Positions 8,646 through 17,210 of a stretch of 64,000 nt of DNA are shown one piece after another; the first letter of the stretch is position 1, and each line of letters starts with the position of its first letter. Below the pieces are notes generated by a model. It was not told the DNA's origin, made no database searches, and saw only the letters and a list, made by a program, of their open reading frames with translations. Position numbers and translations under genes: made by a program. The stretch is from Nocardia niigatensis NBRC 100131 (GTDB lineage: Bacteria; Actinomycetota; Actinomycetes; Mycobacteriales; Mycobacteriaceae). The stretch lies in contig NZ_BAGC01000040.1 in NCBI RefSeq assembly GCF_000308655.1, positions 186,001 to 250,000 on the forward strand, in the 5' to 3' direction.

Positions 8646-9821
8646 CTATCGGTTCGCGGCGAGATTGGGGGCGAGAGCGCTGCGCCCGGCCGCCAGGTTG
8701 GCATCGACCTCGGCCTGCCAGTTCTGCAAGGCGCGTTCGGTGTCGATCTCGAACTCGAAGCGGTTGACCATCTCTGGCTTGATGTCTTCGACATCGACAT
8801 AGAACTGCTCGTACCAGCGGCGCAGTTGGTAGACCGGGCCGTCTTCCTCACACAGCAGCGGATTGTCGATGCGCGCCTTGTTCTTCCAGATCTCGACGTC
8901 CTGCTCGAAACCGATCGCGATGCCGCGGCCGACCGCCGCGGCCATCTCGTTGGCGGCCTCGTCGCTCATACCCGCGGGCTTCTCCACGATCACGCCGTAT
9001 TGCAGGCGGAAGGAGGTGGGTGTGATCGGGTAGTGGCAGTTGATCAGGTAGATGTTCGGTTCGTCCCGAGCGGTGTACTGAGCACCCCACAACTTGTCGA
9101 TCATGTAGGAGGGACCGTAATAGGTAGCGTCGGAACGGCTTTCGAGGCTGAGATCAGTGTTCTGACTGACGCCCACCGCATCGGCCCGGGGGCGCGAACG
9201 CATGAGCTGGGTGGCGGTGTGCCCTTCGAAGACATTGCGGAAGAAGGTCGGCATGCCGTAGTGAACGTAGAAGAAATGGGCCATGTCGACGATGTTGTCG
9301 ACGATCTCACGACAGTGCGATCGCTCCACGACGATCGAGTTCCACACCCAGTCGGTCCACCCGGGATCGCCGTAAGTGGGAATCGCCGGAATTGCCAGCT
9401 CGGCCGGCGGCTTCCGCCCCTGAGGGTCGTGCCAGACGAACAGCTGCCCGCTGATCTCCAGCGTGGGCCAAGCCTTCGTGCGGGCGAGTGGGGGCACGCG
9501 GCGCGCATACGGGATCGCCGCGCACTTGCCGTCTCCGCGCCAGCGCCAGTCGTGGAACGGGCAGGCGATCGTGTTGCCCACCACCGTTCCGTGCGCCAGA
9601 TTGCCGCCCATGTGAGGGCAGAAAGCGTTGAGCACGTTGATCTTTCCGTCCTCCCCCGCGAACACGACAAGCTCGGTGCCGAATGCGGAGACCTGATGCG
9701 GGGTGCCGTCGGCGAAGTCGCGAACCAGACCCAGGCAGTGCCACCCGCGGGCATACCGCTCAGGCGGCAGGCCGGCGTCGATGACACGGACCCGATCTCC
9801 GGTTTCAGGGGTGGAACTCAC
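8646..9821 (-). CDS. kshA: Rieske oxygenase, 3-ketosteroid 9alpha-hydroxylase oxygenase-like (KshA)
   Basis: A 391-residue Rieske non-haem iron oxygenase. The 2Fe-2S ligands are Cys68/His70 (CPHMGG) and Cys87/His90 (CPFHDW). The mononuclear iron site is in NIVDMAHFFYVHYG with His182 and His187, and this signature is characteristic of KshA. KshA hydroxylates 3-ketosteroids at C9; together with delta-1 dehydrogenation this opens ring B. The electron donor is the KshB-like reductase encoded just upstream, although a 137-base gap with a long inverted repeat separates the two. The substrate range (C19, C22, bile acid-like) cannot be read from sequence. Confidence 0.92.
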   Translation of the reverse strand: MSSTPETGDRVRVIDAGLPPERYARGWHCLGLVRDFADGTPHQVSAFGTELVVFAGEDGKINVLNAFCPHMGGNLAHGTVVGNTIACPFHDWRWRGDGKCAAIPYARRVPPLARTKAWPTLEISGQLFVWHDPQGRKPPAELAIPAIPTYGDPGWTDWVWNSIVVERSHCREIVDNIVDMAHFFYVHYGMPTFFRNVFEGHTATQLMRSRPRADAVGVSQNTDLSLESRSDATYYGPSYMIDKLWGAQYTARDEPNIYLINCHYPITPTSFRLQYGVIVEKPAGMSDEAANEMAAAVGRGIAIGFEQDVEIWKNKARIDNPLLCEEDGPVYQLRRWYEQFYVDVEDIKPEMVNRFEFEIDTERALQNWQAEVDANLAAGRSALAPNLAANR

Positions 9822-9879
9822 TATTCCTCCTGGTCAGATGGCTTGCGACCGTGAATCTCGGTGCAGTGCGATCAGCTTG

Positions 9880-9939
9880 GCAGTCCGAATACCGGTGTGA
9901 CGTGCGTCTCCTGCTGAATGGGACGCCGATTCGGACTGC
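9880..9939. repeat. 11-bp perfect inverted repeat between kshB and kshA
   Basis: GCAGTCCGAAT at 9880-9890 is repeated inverted as ATTCGGACTGC at 9929-9939 with a 38-base spacer. It lies in the only sizeable gap (137 bases) between the kshB and kshA genes. It could form an RNA stem in the polycistronic transcript, or be two half-sites of an operator for an internal promoter. No U-run follows it, so a simple terminator is unlikely. Confidence 0.6.
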
Positions 9940-9958
9940 TCCTGAACGCCGCGACGGT

Positions 9959-11041
9959 TCAGTACTCGATCGCGATTTCGTCGCTGCCCGGTTCTGCCCG
10001 GCACGCCAGGATGTAGCCCGCTGCAAGGTCGTCCTCGGTCAGAATCTCGTTGCGCGCCAGGTTTATCCGCCCCTCGGTCAGCGAGCAGACACAGGCGCTG
10101 CACACGCCCTCCCGGCACGAATACGGCGCCTCGATTCCTGCGGCGAGCAGGGCGTCGAGAAGTGTGCGCCCCGCGGTCCAGGGCACCTGGTGTTCGGCGC
10201 CGTCGATGCTCACCCGGACTCGAGCGACCACCTCGCGGCTCTCGTCGTGGTCACGGCCTCGATCGGCCTCGGCGAACGGGTCGCGTTGCAGTGACAGGAA
10301 CCGCTCGGAATGCACCCGAGCCGAAGAGAACCCGACTTCGGCGCACACCTGCGCCGCAAGGTCCATCAGTGGTGACGGTCCGCAGATGTAGACAGTGCGG
10401 TCGCGGAGTGGACGCACCAGCAGCGATAGCGTTTTCCGTGTCGGGTACCCCTGCACCGACTCCAAGATGTGCAGCACCGAGAGCCGGTCGGCGAAACGGC
10501 GTTCCAGCTCTTGAAGCTCCCGGGCGAAGATGACCGATTCCTGGTCGCGGTTGGCATAGATCAGCACCACGTCGCCGGTGCCGGCGAACAAGATCGACTT
10601 GGCGATCGCGATGACCGGGGTGATGCCGCTGCCGCCGGCCACCAGCACCACCGACTCGTCCAGCGACGCGGGCGTGAACGTGCCGGCCGGAGACAGGATC
10701 TCCAGTTCGTCACCGGCAGAAACGTTGTCGCACAGCCAGTTCGAGCCGTATCCGCCCGCGACCCGCTTGACGGTGAACTTCATCGCCATGTCGGCGTGCG
10801 GCGAACTCGACAGCGAGTAGCAGCGCGCCGAGCCGGTGCCGATATCGGGTACCCGCACAGTGAGAAACTGCCCGGCCCGATACCCGGGATCCGCGTCGCC
10901 GAGCGGCTCGACGACGAAGGACCGGGTATCGGCCGTCTCCTCGACGATCTCGAGCACCCGAACCCGCCTTCGGTGCGAGTCCTCGGTGGTCGTCGCCGAG
11001 TCCGCGAGAACATCCGGACCGGTACTCGTCTCCGTGGACAT
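9959..11041 (-). CDS. kshB: ferredoxin-NAD(P) reductase with C-terminal 2Fe-2S domain (KshB-like)
   Basis: A 360-residue class IA oxygenase reductase: FAD-binding barrel (RCYSLSSSP near residues 79-87), NAD domain (VAGGSGITPV) and a C-terminal plant-type 2Fe-2S domain with CREGVCSACVCSL and a last Cys in ACRAEPG. It passes electrons from NAD(P)H to the KshA-like oxygenase encoded next. The size and domain order match KshB (about 350 residues). The start at ATG 11041 is preceded by a weak GGAGG-like site (GACCAGGAGGGCGG in sense). The N-terminal 20 residues are Ser/Thr-rich and variable in the family. Confidence 0.9.
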   Translation of the reverse strand: MSTETSTGPDVLADSATTTEDSHRRRVRVLEIVEETADTRSFVVEPLGDADPGYRAGQFLTVRVPDIGTGSARCYSLSSSPHADMAMKFTVKRVAGGYGSNWLCDNVSAGDELEILSPAGTFTPASLDESVVLVAGGSGITPVIAIAKSILFAGTGDVVLIYANRDQESVIFARELQELERRFADRLSVLHILESVQGYPTRKTLSLLVRPLRDRTVYICGPSPLMDLAAQVCAEVGFSSARVHSERFLSLQRDPFAEADRGRDHDESREVVARVRVSIDGAEHQVPWTAGRTLLDALLAAGIEAPYSCREGVCSACVCSLTEGRINLARNEILTEDDLAAGYILACRAEPGSDEIAIEY

Positions 11042-11203
11042 CCGCCCTCCTGGTCGTGATCGATCTGACGGCCCCGTCCGGTCGGATCAGAGCCCCCGGA
11101 AGGCTAGGCGCGCGATCACAACCTCAGCGGCGGACATCTCGTTGATCGGGAGGCTTATTCGCTCGAATTCACCGACACCGATGACCGGTGTGCGCACTGC
11201 CGC

Positions 11204-12769
11204 TCATGACGCAGGGATGTCGGCTCCGCCGACCCGGCCGGCCATATCGGCCACCGCCCGGTAGGCCATCACCATCCCCGAGCCCAGCGGCACGCCGGGT
11301 CCCGGATACACAGGCCCGGCCACCGAAGCCGCGGCGTTGCCCGCGGCGTACAGCCCGGGGATCACCGAGCCGTCAAGACGCTCTACCGCGCCGTCTCGGT
11401 TGATCACCGCGCCGCCCTTGGTGCCGAGATCGCCGAGGACGAGCCGCACCGCGTGGAAGTGGGATCCATCCAGCGCGCGCAAACACTGCTCCGGCGAGGT
11501 CGCTCCAACGAAGAATCGGCCGAAGGGATCCTCGCCGCGAGCGAAGTCCTCGTCGCGGCCACGCTCGGCGAAACCATTGAATCGGCGCACTGTTGCGTCC
11601 AACTGCCCGGGATCGAGCCCGATCGCCACGGCAAGTGCAGCCGGATCGTCCGCTGTGTGCCACAGTCCGGCCGCTGACAGTTCCTCCCTGCCGGGTGCCG
11701 GGAGACAGATGGCGGGCAGGTCGTCGCCGAACCGGTCGTCGAAGACGAACCAGAACGCGTCGCCGTGTCCCAGATGCATCCGTTCCCGCATCGCCCTGCC
11801 CATCCGGTCGTAGGGCAGCATCTCGTTGGCGAAACGCACACCGGTGCCGTCGACGATGATCCCAGCCCGCACGCCGAGCGTGAACGCGGCGTGCCCGTTC
11901 GGGAACAGCGTGGCCGGGCACCACCAGGACTGGTCCAGCAGATCCACTGCGGCACCAGCTGATTCGGCGAGCGTGAGCGCGTCGCCCGAACCGGTGTCGG
12001 GGTGTGAAGAGGTCCAGTCGGCTGTCGGCAGACCCTGCCACTTCGCCCGCAGTTCCGGCGACCGCTCGAAACCACCCGCGGCCAGCAGCACTCCGGCACG
12101 CGCGCGGATACGGCTCTCCGTACCGTCCGCGCCGATGACGATGGCACCGGTGACCCGCCCCTCCTCGTCCTGCACAAGGCCGGTGGCGCGGGTGGACAGC
12201 TTCATCTCGGCGCGGCCGGAGGCGTCGAGCGCGAGAAGCATTCGGGCGATCCATGCCTGGCCGCCATCGAGCACCGACCGGTCCATCTCGATACCGAACT
12301 GGTCGGCAGGCACCATCGGACGGATATCGTCGATCCGGTCGCCGACGTCGTCCGCCGAGATCGGGTGGGCGAAGATGCTGCGGCCGTTGGCGCTTCGTCC
12401 CTCTGCGTCGAAGTAGTCCGGGAAGGACCGGTGCTCGAGCGGGATGCCGATCGTGTTCTCCAGGAAGTCGGCGACGACCGGGCCGGTCTCCAGGTAAGCG
12501 CGCTGCGCATCGGACCGGGTCCGGTCACCGACAAGCGCGGTAAAGTAGGTGAGCCCCTGTTCGACCGAATCGTCCACGCCCTGCCGGGCAAGCACATGAT
12601 TGCCCGGCAGCCACACACTGCCGCCGGAATACGCGGATGTGCCGCCGAAGCGGTCGGTCTTCTCGATCACGCAGGCCGACAAGCCACGGTGGGTCGCGGC
12701 CAATGCTCCTGCCAGCGCGGCACCGCCGGAGCCCACCACTACAACATCACAAGTACTACCCCAGGTCAT
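11204..12769 (-). CDS. kstD: 3-ketosteroid delta-1-dehydrogenase-like flavoprotein (KstD)
   Basis: A 521-residue FAD enzyme with the N-terminal dinucleotide motif VVGSGGAALAGALAA, the GGTSAYSGGSVWLPGN segment typical of KstD, and a C-terminal YPGPG motif in which Tyr488 and Gly492 correspond to active-site Tyr487 and Gly491 of Rhodococcus KstD1. KstD introduces the C1-C2 double bond of 3-ketosteroids, the partner reaction of KshA for ring B opening. The gene precedes kshB in the same direction with a 162-base gap. A paralogue of a different flavoprotein branch is at 26266-27771. Assignment to KstD rather than a 4-ene-5alpha dehydrogenase is likely but not certain. Confidence 0.83.
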   Translation of the reverse strand: MTWGSTCDVVVVGSGGAALAGALAATHRGLSACVIEKTDRFGGTSAYSGGSVWLPGNHVLARQGVDDSVEQGLTYFTALVGDRTRSDAQRAYLETGPVVADFLENTIGIPLEHRSFPDYFDAEGRSANGRSIFAHPISADDVGDRIDDIRPMVPADQFGIEMDRSVLDGGQAWIARMLLALDASGRAEMKLSTRATGLVQDEEGRVTGAIVIGADGTESRIRARAGVLLAAGGFERSPELRAKWQGLPTADWTSSHPDTGSGDALTLAESAGAAVDLLDQSWWCPATLFPNGHAAFTLGVRAGIIVDGTGVRFANEMLPYDRMGRAMRERMHLGHGDAFWFVFDDRFGDDLPAICLPAPGREELSAAGLWHTADDPAALAVAIGLDPGQLDATVRRFNGFAERGRDEDFARGEDPFGRFFVGATSPEQCLRALDGSHFHAVRLVLGDLGTKGGAVINRDGAVERLDGSVIPGLYAAGNAAASVAGPVYPGPGVPLGSGMVMAYRAVADMAGRVGGADIPAS

Positions 12770-12853
12770 CGTCGACTGCGCTCCATCTCTGCGTCGGGTG
12801 TGAACGGCGTCACGCTAGACTCGGCGCGGCGCTGCGAGACCCGGCCTTCCCGC

Positions 12854-13267
12854 TCAGTGGGCGTGCAAGCGCGCGGGCGAGCTGACGACCTCGATGAGGT
12901 AGCCGTCGGGATCGAAAACCTTGCCGATAGTGCGCCCGCCGAACCGTTCCGATGTGGTCGCCGGCATCTCCTCAGTGCCGCCGTGTTCGCACGCGGCGGC
13001 CATCAGCCCGGCGACGTTCTCGGTGTTCAGTACCAGCTTCACGAACATGCTGCCGTGGTCGGGCGGCAAGGCATCGACGTGCGGCATGATGAGCTCGACC
13101 CCGGCCGATCCGGCGCGCAGAATCATCGCGGCGAACGTGTCGGTGGAGAATGAGTTCTCCTCGACGAAACCGCATCCGGTTGTGTAGAACTCGGCGGACT
13201 TGGCCAGATCGGTGACTCGGAGCGCAGTCAGCGACAGGATTGTCGGCACCGGCGGAGTGCTGGTCAT
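12854..13267 (-). CDS. VOC-superfamily (glyoxalase/bleomycin-resistance fold) protein
   Basis: A 137-residue vicinal oxygen chelate fold protein. ILSLTALRVTDLAKSAEFY starts the first betaalphabetabetabeta module and the C-terminal FDPDGYLIEVV is the standard end of the second, with Glu as a probable metal ligand. ATG 13267 overlaps the SDR stop (ATGA), so the two genes are coupled; the longer upstream frame is rejected for that reason. It is too short for a ring-cleavage dioxygenase of the HsaC type. It may be an isomerase or epimerase acting on pathway intermediates; the function is unknown. Confidence 0.8.
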   Translation of the reverse strand: MTSTPPVPTILSLTALRVTDLAKSAEFYTTGCGFVEENSFSTDTFAAMILRAGSAGVELIMPHVDALPPDHGSMFVKLVLNTENVAGLMAAACEHGGTEEMPATTSERFGGRTIGKVFDPDGYLIEVVSSPARLHAH

Positions 13268-14022
13268 CGGGTCTGCGACCCACCGTTGAAGTCCAGTGTC
13301 TGCCCGGTCATTCCGCCGGCCTCGTTCGAGGCCAGATAGGCGCAAAAGGCTCCGACCTCGATCGGGTCGCCCAGTCGCCCGATCGGAATGCCCGCGATGA
13401 GCCGCTCGATCTGCTCTGGCGGCATTTTGTGCACCAGGTTGGCCTGCAGGCCGAGCGCGACGATGTTGGCTGTCACTCCGTACTGTCCGGTCTCAGCAGC
13501 GAGGTGGCGGATGAAGCCCTCGATACCGCTCTTGCCGGTCGCGTACATCGAGACGTTGATGTTCTGCCCTGTGCGCGCTGATCCCGAGGAGATCTGCACG
13601 ACCCGGCCCCAGCCGTTGTCGCACATACCGTCGATGACCGCCTTGATGCAGTTCATCGCGCCGTAGATATTGAGTTCGATCGAGGGCGGCCACTGTTCAG
13701 GAGTCAGTTCTCGGAACGGCTTGCTGACACGGTCCTCGGCGACTCCGGCGTTGTTGACCAAGATGTCGACGTGGCCCCCCAGCTCGGCCTCGGCCGAACG
13801 AACAGCGTTGATGGTCGCCTGATAGTCCGTCACGTCGAAGGGCCGGGCGATGGCCTTGTTGCCCTCGGCAACGATGGCCTCGGCGACCTTCTCCGCACGC
13901 TCGGCGAACAGGTCGTTCACCACGACACTCGCCCCTTGACGCGCCAACACCGTCGCGATCCCCTCCCCCACGCTCTGGCCTGCGCCCGTGACCAGGGCAA
14001 TCCGTCCGTTCAACTCGAACAC
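13264..14022 (-). CDS. short-chain dehydrogenase/reductase, first gene of the leftward operon
   Basis: A 252-residue classical SDR. TGAGQSVG is at residues 12-19, NNAG near 90, the catalytic Ser lies in QISSGSAR and Tyr-x3-Lys is YATGK. The C-terminal GGMTGQTLDFNGGSQTR is standard for FabG/HSD-like members. Asp near VVVNDLF after the second strand suggests NAD(H). It opens the leftward operon and is divergent from the enoyl-CoA hydratase gene, with an AT-rich operator region between. It is possibly a beta-hydroxyacyl-CoA or hydroxysteroid dehydrogenase. Confidence 0.87.
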   Translation of the reverse strand: MFELNGRIALVTGAGQSVGEGIATVLARQGASVVVNDLFAERAEKVAEAIVAEGNKAIARPFDVTDYQATINAVRSAEAELGGHVDILVNNAGVAEDRVSKPFRELTPEQWPPSIELNIYGAMNCIKAVIDGMCDNGWGRVVQISSGSARTGQNINVSMYATGKSGIEGFIRHLAAETGQYGVTANIVALGLQANLVHKMPPEQIERLIAGIPIGRLGDPIEVGAFCAYLASNEAGGMTGQTLDFNGGSQTR

Positions 14023-14100
14023 GAGTTCACCTTTCCGTCGATGTCGTCACCAGATCGCAGGGGTGACGTCCTCCGCGTTCCTACTCTCCGAACCGTGCGC

Positions 14101-14139
14101 ACAATTGTCAACATTATTGGATTTTATTTTGGATCCAAT
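14101..14139. promoter_or_regulatory. divergent promoter/operator of the two catabolic operons
   Basis: In the 133 bases between the divergent SDR and ECH genes, GC content drops sharply. ATTGGAT (14116-14122) and ATCCAAT (14133-14139) form a perfect inverted repeat with ten bases between. The right arm is also part of the ten-base palindrome TTGGATCCAA (14129-14138). A separate palindrome ACAATTGT is at 14101-14108, and TTGTCA at 14105-14110 could be a -35 box. The likely binder is the GntR regulator encoded at 18463 in the rightward operon. That link is inference. Confidence 0.65.
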
Positions 14140-14155
14140 CTGCTACGGTTGGGGC

Positions 14156-14956
14156 ATGCCGCCTGATAATCCGGTCACCGCGCCGTCCGAATCGCCGGTC
14201 CTGACCGACTTCACCGACGGTGTCGCGCAGCTGACCCTGAACAATCCTCGCCGCAAGAACGCGATCAGCCTGGAAATGGCTGCGATCATCGACGATTTCT
14301 GTGCCCGGGTCGAGACCGACGCCGATATCGGCGCGGTGGTGGTGCGCGCGGCCGGAACCTACTTCTGCAGCGGCGCCGATACCCGTGACCTGGCCACTTC
14401 CTCGAGCGACCCGGCCTCCCCCGAAGCGGTGAGCCGCACATCGGCGGTCTATGGCGCCTTCGTCCGTGTGGGCATGCTGCCGGTTCCAACCGTTTCCAGG
14501 GTGGTCGGCGGCGCCGTCGGCGCCGGACTCAACCTCGCGCTGGCCACCGATCTCATGGTGGTCACCCCGGAATCGCGGCTGGAGAGCGGGTTTCTCGCCC
14601 GCAGCATCCACCCGGGTGGCGGGCACCTGGCCCTACTCGGTCGCGCAGTCGGCTGGTCGAACACCATCGCGCTTGCCGCCTGCGGACTGTCGCTGACCGG
14701 CACGGAGGCCGTGGCCCGCGGGCTGGCGCACCTCGCGGTCGGCGAGTCCGAACTGGACACGCGCATCGCCGAACTGACCGCGCCGGCCGCCGCCGACCCC
14801 GAACTCACCCGGCGGATCATGAACAGCGCCCGACTCCAACTCGGCCCGCCCGCCGTGAGCTGGTCCTCGGCACTGGAGATCGAACGCGGCGTGCAGATGT
14901 GGTCGATGTCGCGTAAGGGCGAGGGCTCCTGGTCGTCACGGGGGCCGGGCCGATGA
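14156..14956 (+). CDS. enoyl-CoA hydratase/isomerase family protein
   Basis: A 266-residue crotonase-fold protein. The CoA/oxyanion segments AAGTYFCSGADTRDL and VVGGAVGAGLNLALATDLMV are clear. At the usual second catalytic Glu position the sequence ESGFLARSIHPGGG is seen, so hydratase or other crotonase chemistry cannot be told apart. ATG 14156 starts just after the AT-rich operator; the longer frame runs through the divergent promoter and is rejected. It is the first gene of the rightward operon, and its stop overlaps the ACAD start (ATGA). It probably acts on an enoyl-CoA made by the following dehydrogenases. Confidence 0.85.
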   Translation: MPPDNPVTAPSESPVLTDFTDGVAQLTLNNPRRKNAISLEMAAIIDDFCARVETDADIGAVVVRAAGTYFCSGADTRDLATSSSDPASPEAVSRTSAVYGAFVRVGMLPVPTVSRVVGGAVGAGLNLALATDLMVVTPESRLESGFLARSIHPGGGHLALLGRAVGWSNTIALAACGLSLTGTEAVARGLAHLAVGESELDTRIAELTAPAAADPELTRRIMNSARLQLGPPAVSWSSALEIERGVQMWSMSRKGEGSWSSRGPGR

Positions 14957-16122
14957 CCGCTGTCGCCACCACCCCCAGCGGTTCGCACACCGCCGACCGC
15001 GCCGAGCTGCGACAGGTCCGCGACGAGGTGCGCGCCTTCTTGCAGGCCGAACTCGACGCAGGCACCTTCTCCCCCGCACCGGACAACTGGATGAGCGGCT
15101 TCGACCCGGCGTTCAGCGCCAGGCTCGGCGCGCGCGGCTGGCTCGGCATGACGTTGCCCGCACGCTACGGCGGCCACGAACGCCCCCTGCTCGAACGGTT
15201 CGTCGTCACCGAGGAACTCCTCGCCCACGGCGCACCGGTCGCCGCGCACTGGGTGGCCGACCGGCAGATGGCCCCCGGCATCCTGGCCAATGGCACCGAG
15301 GAACAGAAGCAGCGCTATCTGCCCGGCATCGCGGCGGGCGAGATCTTCTTCGCCATCGGGATGAGCGAGCCCGACGCGGGCTCCGACCTCGCCGCCGTGC
15401 GTACCCGAGCGATCGAGCACGCCGACGGCTCCTACACGATCAGCGGCACCAAGGTGTGGACCACCGGCGCCCACGTGGCCCAGGCCATGGTCCTGCTGGC
15501 CCGCACCGACGGCGGCCCGGGTGACCGGCATGCCGGGCTCTCGCAGTTCCTGGTCGACCTCGACAACCCGGACATCGAGGTGCGCCCGTTGCGCAGCATC
15601 GACGGCGGCGCGCACTTCAACGAGGTCATCTTCCACGACGCTCACGTCGGCGCCGACGCTCTGCTGGGCAGGCGCGGAGAGGGCTGGACCCAGGTGATGG
15701 GCGAACTCGCCTTCGAGCGCTCGGGCCCTGAGCGCTACCTGTCGACCATGCCGCTACTGCGCGCCTGGGCCGCCGAACTGCGCCGGGCCGGCGCGACCGA
15801 GCAGCAGAGGGTCGCCCTTGGTGGGCTCACGGCGCGGGCCTGGGCCTTGCGCCGGATGTCGCTGACGGTCACCACCGAGCTCGCCGCTGGTCGCAAGCCC
15901 GACGTGCTCGCCGCGATGGTGAAGGATCTCGGCTCCAGCTTCGAGGGTGACGTGGTCGAGGCGATCCGCGCATGCACGCAGACCACGCCGCGGCGCGACG
16001 GCGGCGACCCGTTCGCGCGCCTGCTCGCCACCGCGATCCTGCACACTCCGGCATTCACCTTGCGCGGCGGCACCAACGAGATATTGCGCGGAATCGTCGC
16101 GCGGGGAATGGGACTGCGATGA
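14953..16122 (+). CDS. acyl-CoA dehydrogenase, alpha-like subunit
   Basis: A 389-residue acyl-CoA dehydrogenase with the FAD/substrate loop FAIGMSEPDAGSDLAAVRTRA, WTTGAH after it, and the C-terminal GGTNEILRGIVARGMGLR typical of actinobacterial steroid-pathway FadE proteins. FERSGPERY is the likely catalytic Glu region. Paired with the next, divergent ACAD gene (ATGA overlap), it probably forms an alpha2beta2 enzyme of the ChsE1/ChsE2 type, in which each subunit supplies part of the FAD site. The substrate is probably a bulky CoA thioester such as a steroid side chain or ring remnant. Confidence 0.87.
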   Translation: MTAVATTPSGSHTADRAELRQVRDEVRAFLQAELDAGTFSPAPDNWMSGFDPAFSARLGARGWLGMTLPARYGGHERPLLERFVVTEELLAHGAPVAAHWVADRQMAPGILANGTEEQKQRYLPGIAAGEIFFAIGMSEPDAGSDLAAVRTRAIEHADGSYTISGTKVWTTGAHVAQAMVLLARTDGGPGDRHAGLSQFLVDLDNPDIEVRPLRSIDGGAHFNEVIFHDAHVGADALLGRRGEGWTQVMGELAFERSGPERYLSTMPLLRAWAAELRRAGATEQQRVALGGLTARAWALRRMSLTVTTELAAGRKPDVLAAMVKDLGSSFEGDVVEAIRACTQTTPRRDGGDPFARLLATAILHTPAFTLRGGTNEILRGIVARGMGLR

Positions 16123-17210
16123 CCCACTGGAACACCGAACTGGCCGCGACGGTCGCCGCCATGGCCGAGCGTGTCGGGACAACCACCGACACCCCGGCCA
16201 CAGGAATCGACAGCGCACTCTGGGCCGCGCTCACCGAGGCCGGTTTCACCGAGATCGGGATTCCGGAGGAACAAGGCGGTAGCGGCGGCAGCACGGCCGA
16301 CGCACTGTCGGTTCTGCACGCCGTTACCGGGCAGGGCGCCCACACGATGCTGCTCGAGCACAGCGCGCTGGCGAGCCGCCTTGTCGCCGAGTGCACCGGC
16401 AGCCCGGCGACCGGACCCGCCACCTTCGCCGTTGCCGGCGATGCCTGCGCCACACGCGACACTGCGGATGGCGTCGTGCTCGACGGCACCGTCACCGACG
16501 TTGTGCACGGTTCCAACGCCGCCGTACTAGTGATACTGCTGTCCGCGTCCGGAGCGAATGCGCGGCCCACGATCGCGATCGTCGCGACGAACGCCCCTGG
16601 AATCACGGTGGAGCGCGGCAGCGATCTGCTCGGCGCCGCGCTCGACGACTACCGCTTCGACCAGACCCCGGTCCAGCTGCACGAATCGCCGGTCGACGCA
16701 GACGAACTCGAGGAGCGCGGCGCCCTCGCCTACGCGGTGGCACTGACTGCCGCTGCCGATGCCGTGCGGGACGGGACGCTGCGCTACGCCGCCGAGCGCG
16801 TCCAGTTCGGCCGCCCACTCGCCAAGTTCCAGGCCATCCAGCAGCGCCTCGCCGGGCTCGCCGCGCTCACAGCGCTGATGGAGACCGCGACCGAGGCGGC
16901 CATCGACACCGATGACGGCTCCTCCGCACGGCGTACCGCGATCGCGGCTGCCAAGGTCATCGCTTCCGCCTCAGCCCGGGAAGTGGCCGCCGCCGGACAC
17001 CAGATCCACGGCGCCATCGGCTTCACCTCCGAGCACCGGCTCGGGCGCTCCACCACCGCGTTGTGGAGCTGGCGGGACCGCTTCGGCTCGGAGCGGTACT
17101 GGTCCGAGATTCTGGCCGGCCAGATCCTGGACGAGGGCACCGATGTCTGGGATCTCGTCACCGGCACCGAGCCGACCGGAGCCGCGATAGCAGAAGGGAC
17201 TTCTCGATGA
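16119..17210 (+). CDS. acyl-CoA dehydrogenase, beta-like subunit
   Basis: A 363-residue, more divergent ACAD homologue. It lacks a clear EPDAGSD loop but keeps the C-terminal FAD-contact segment ERVQFGRPLAKFQAIQQ and HQIHGAIGFTSEHRLG. That combination is typical of the non-catalytic or partner subunit of heteromeric steroid ACADs. The start at 16119 overlaps the alpha-subunit stop and the end overlaps the CoA transferase start, so the three are coupled. Alone it is unlikely to be active. The alternative reading as an independent ACAD is less likely given its missing motif and tight pairing. Confidence 0.85.
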   Translation: MTHWNTELAATVAAMAERVGTTTDTPATGIDSALWAALTEAGFTEIGIPEEQGGSGGSTADALSVLHAVTGQGAHTMLLEHSALASRLVAECTGSPATGPATFAVAGDACATRDTADGVVLDGTVTDVVHGSNAAVLVILLSASGANARPTIAIVATNAPGITVERGSDLLGAALDDYRFDQTPVQLHESPVDADELEERGALAYAVALTAAADAVRDGTLRYAAERVQFGRPLAKFQAIQQRLAGLAALTALMETATEAAIDTDDGSSARRTAIAAAKVIASASAREVAAAGHQIHGAIGFTSEHRLGRSTTALWSWRDRFGSERYWSEILAGQILDEGTDVWDLVTGTEPTGAAIAEGTSR

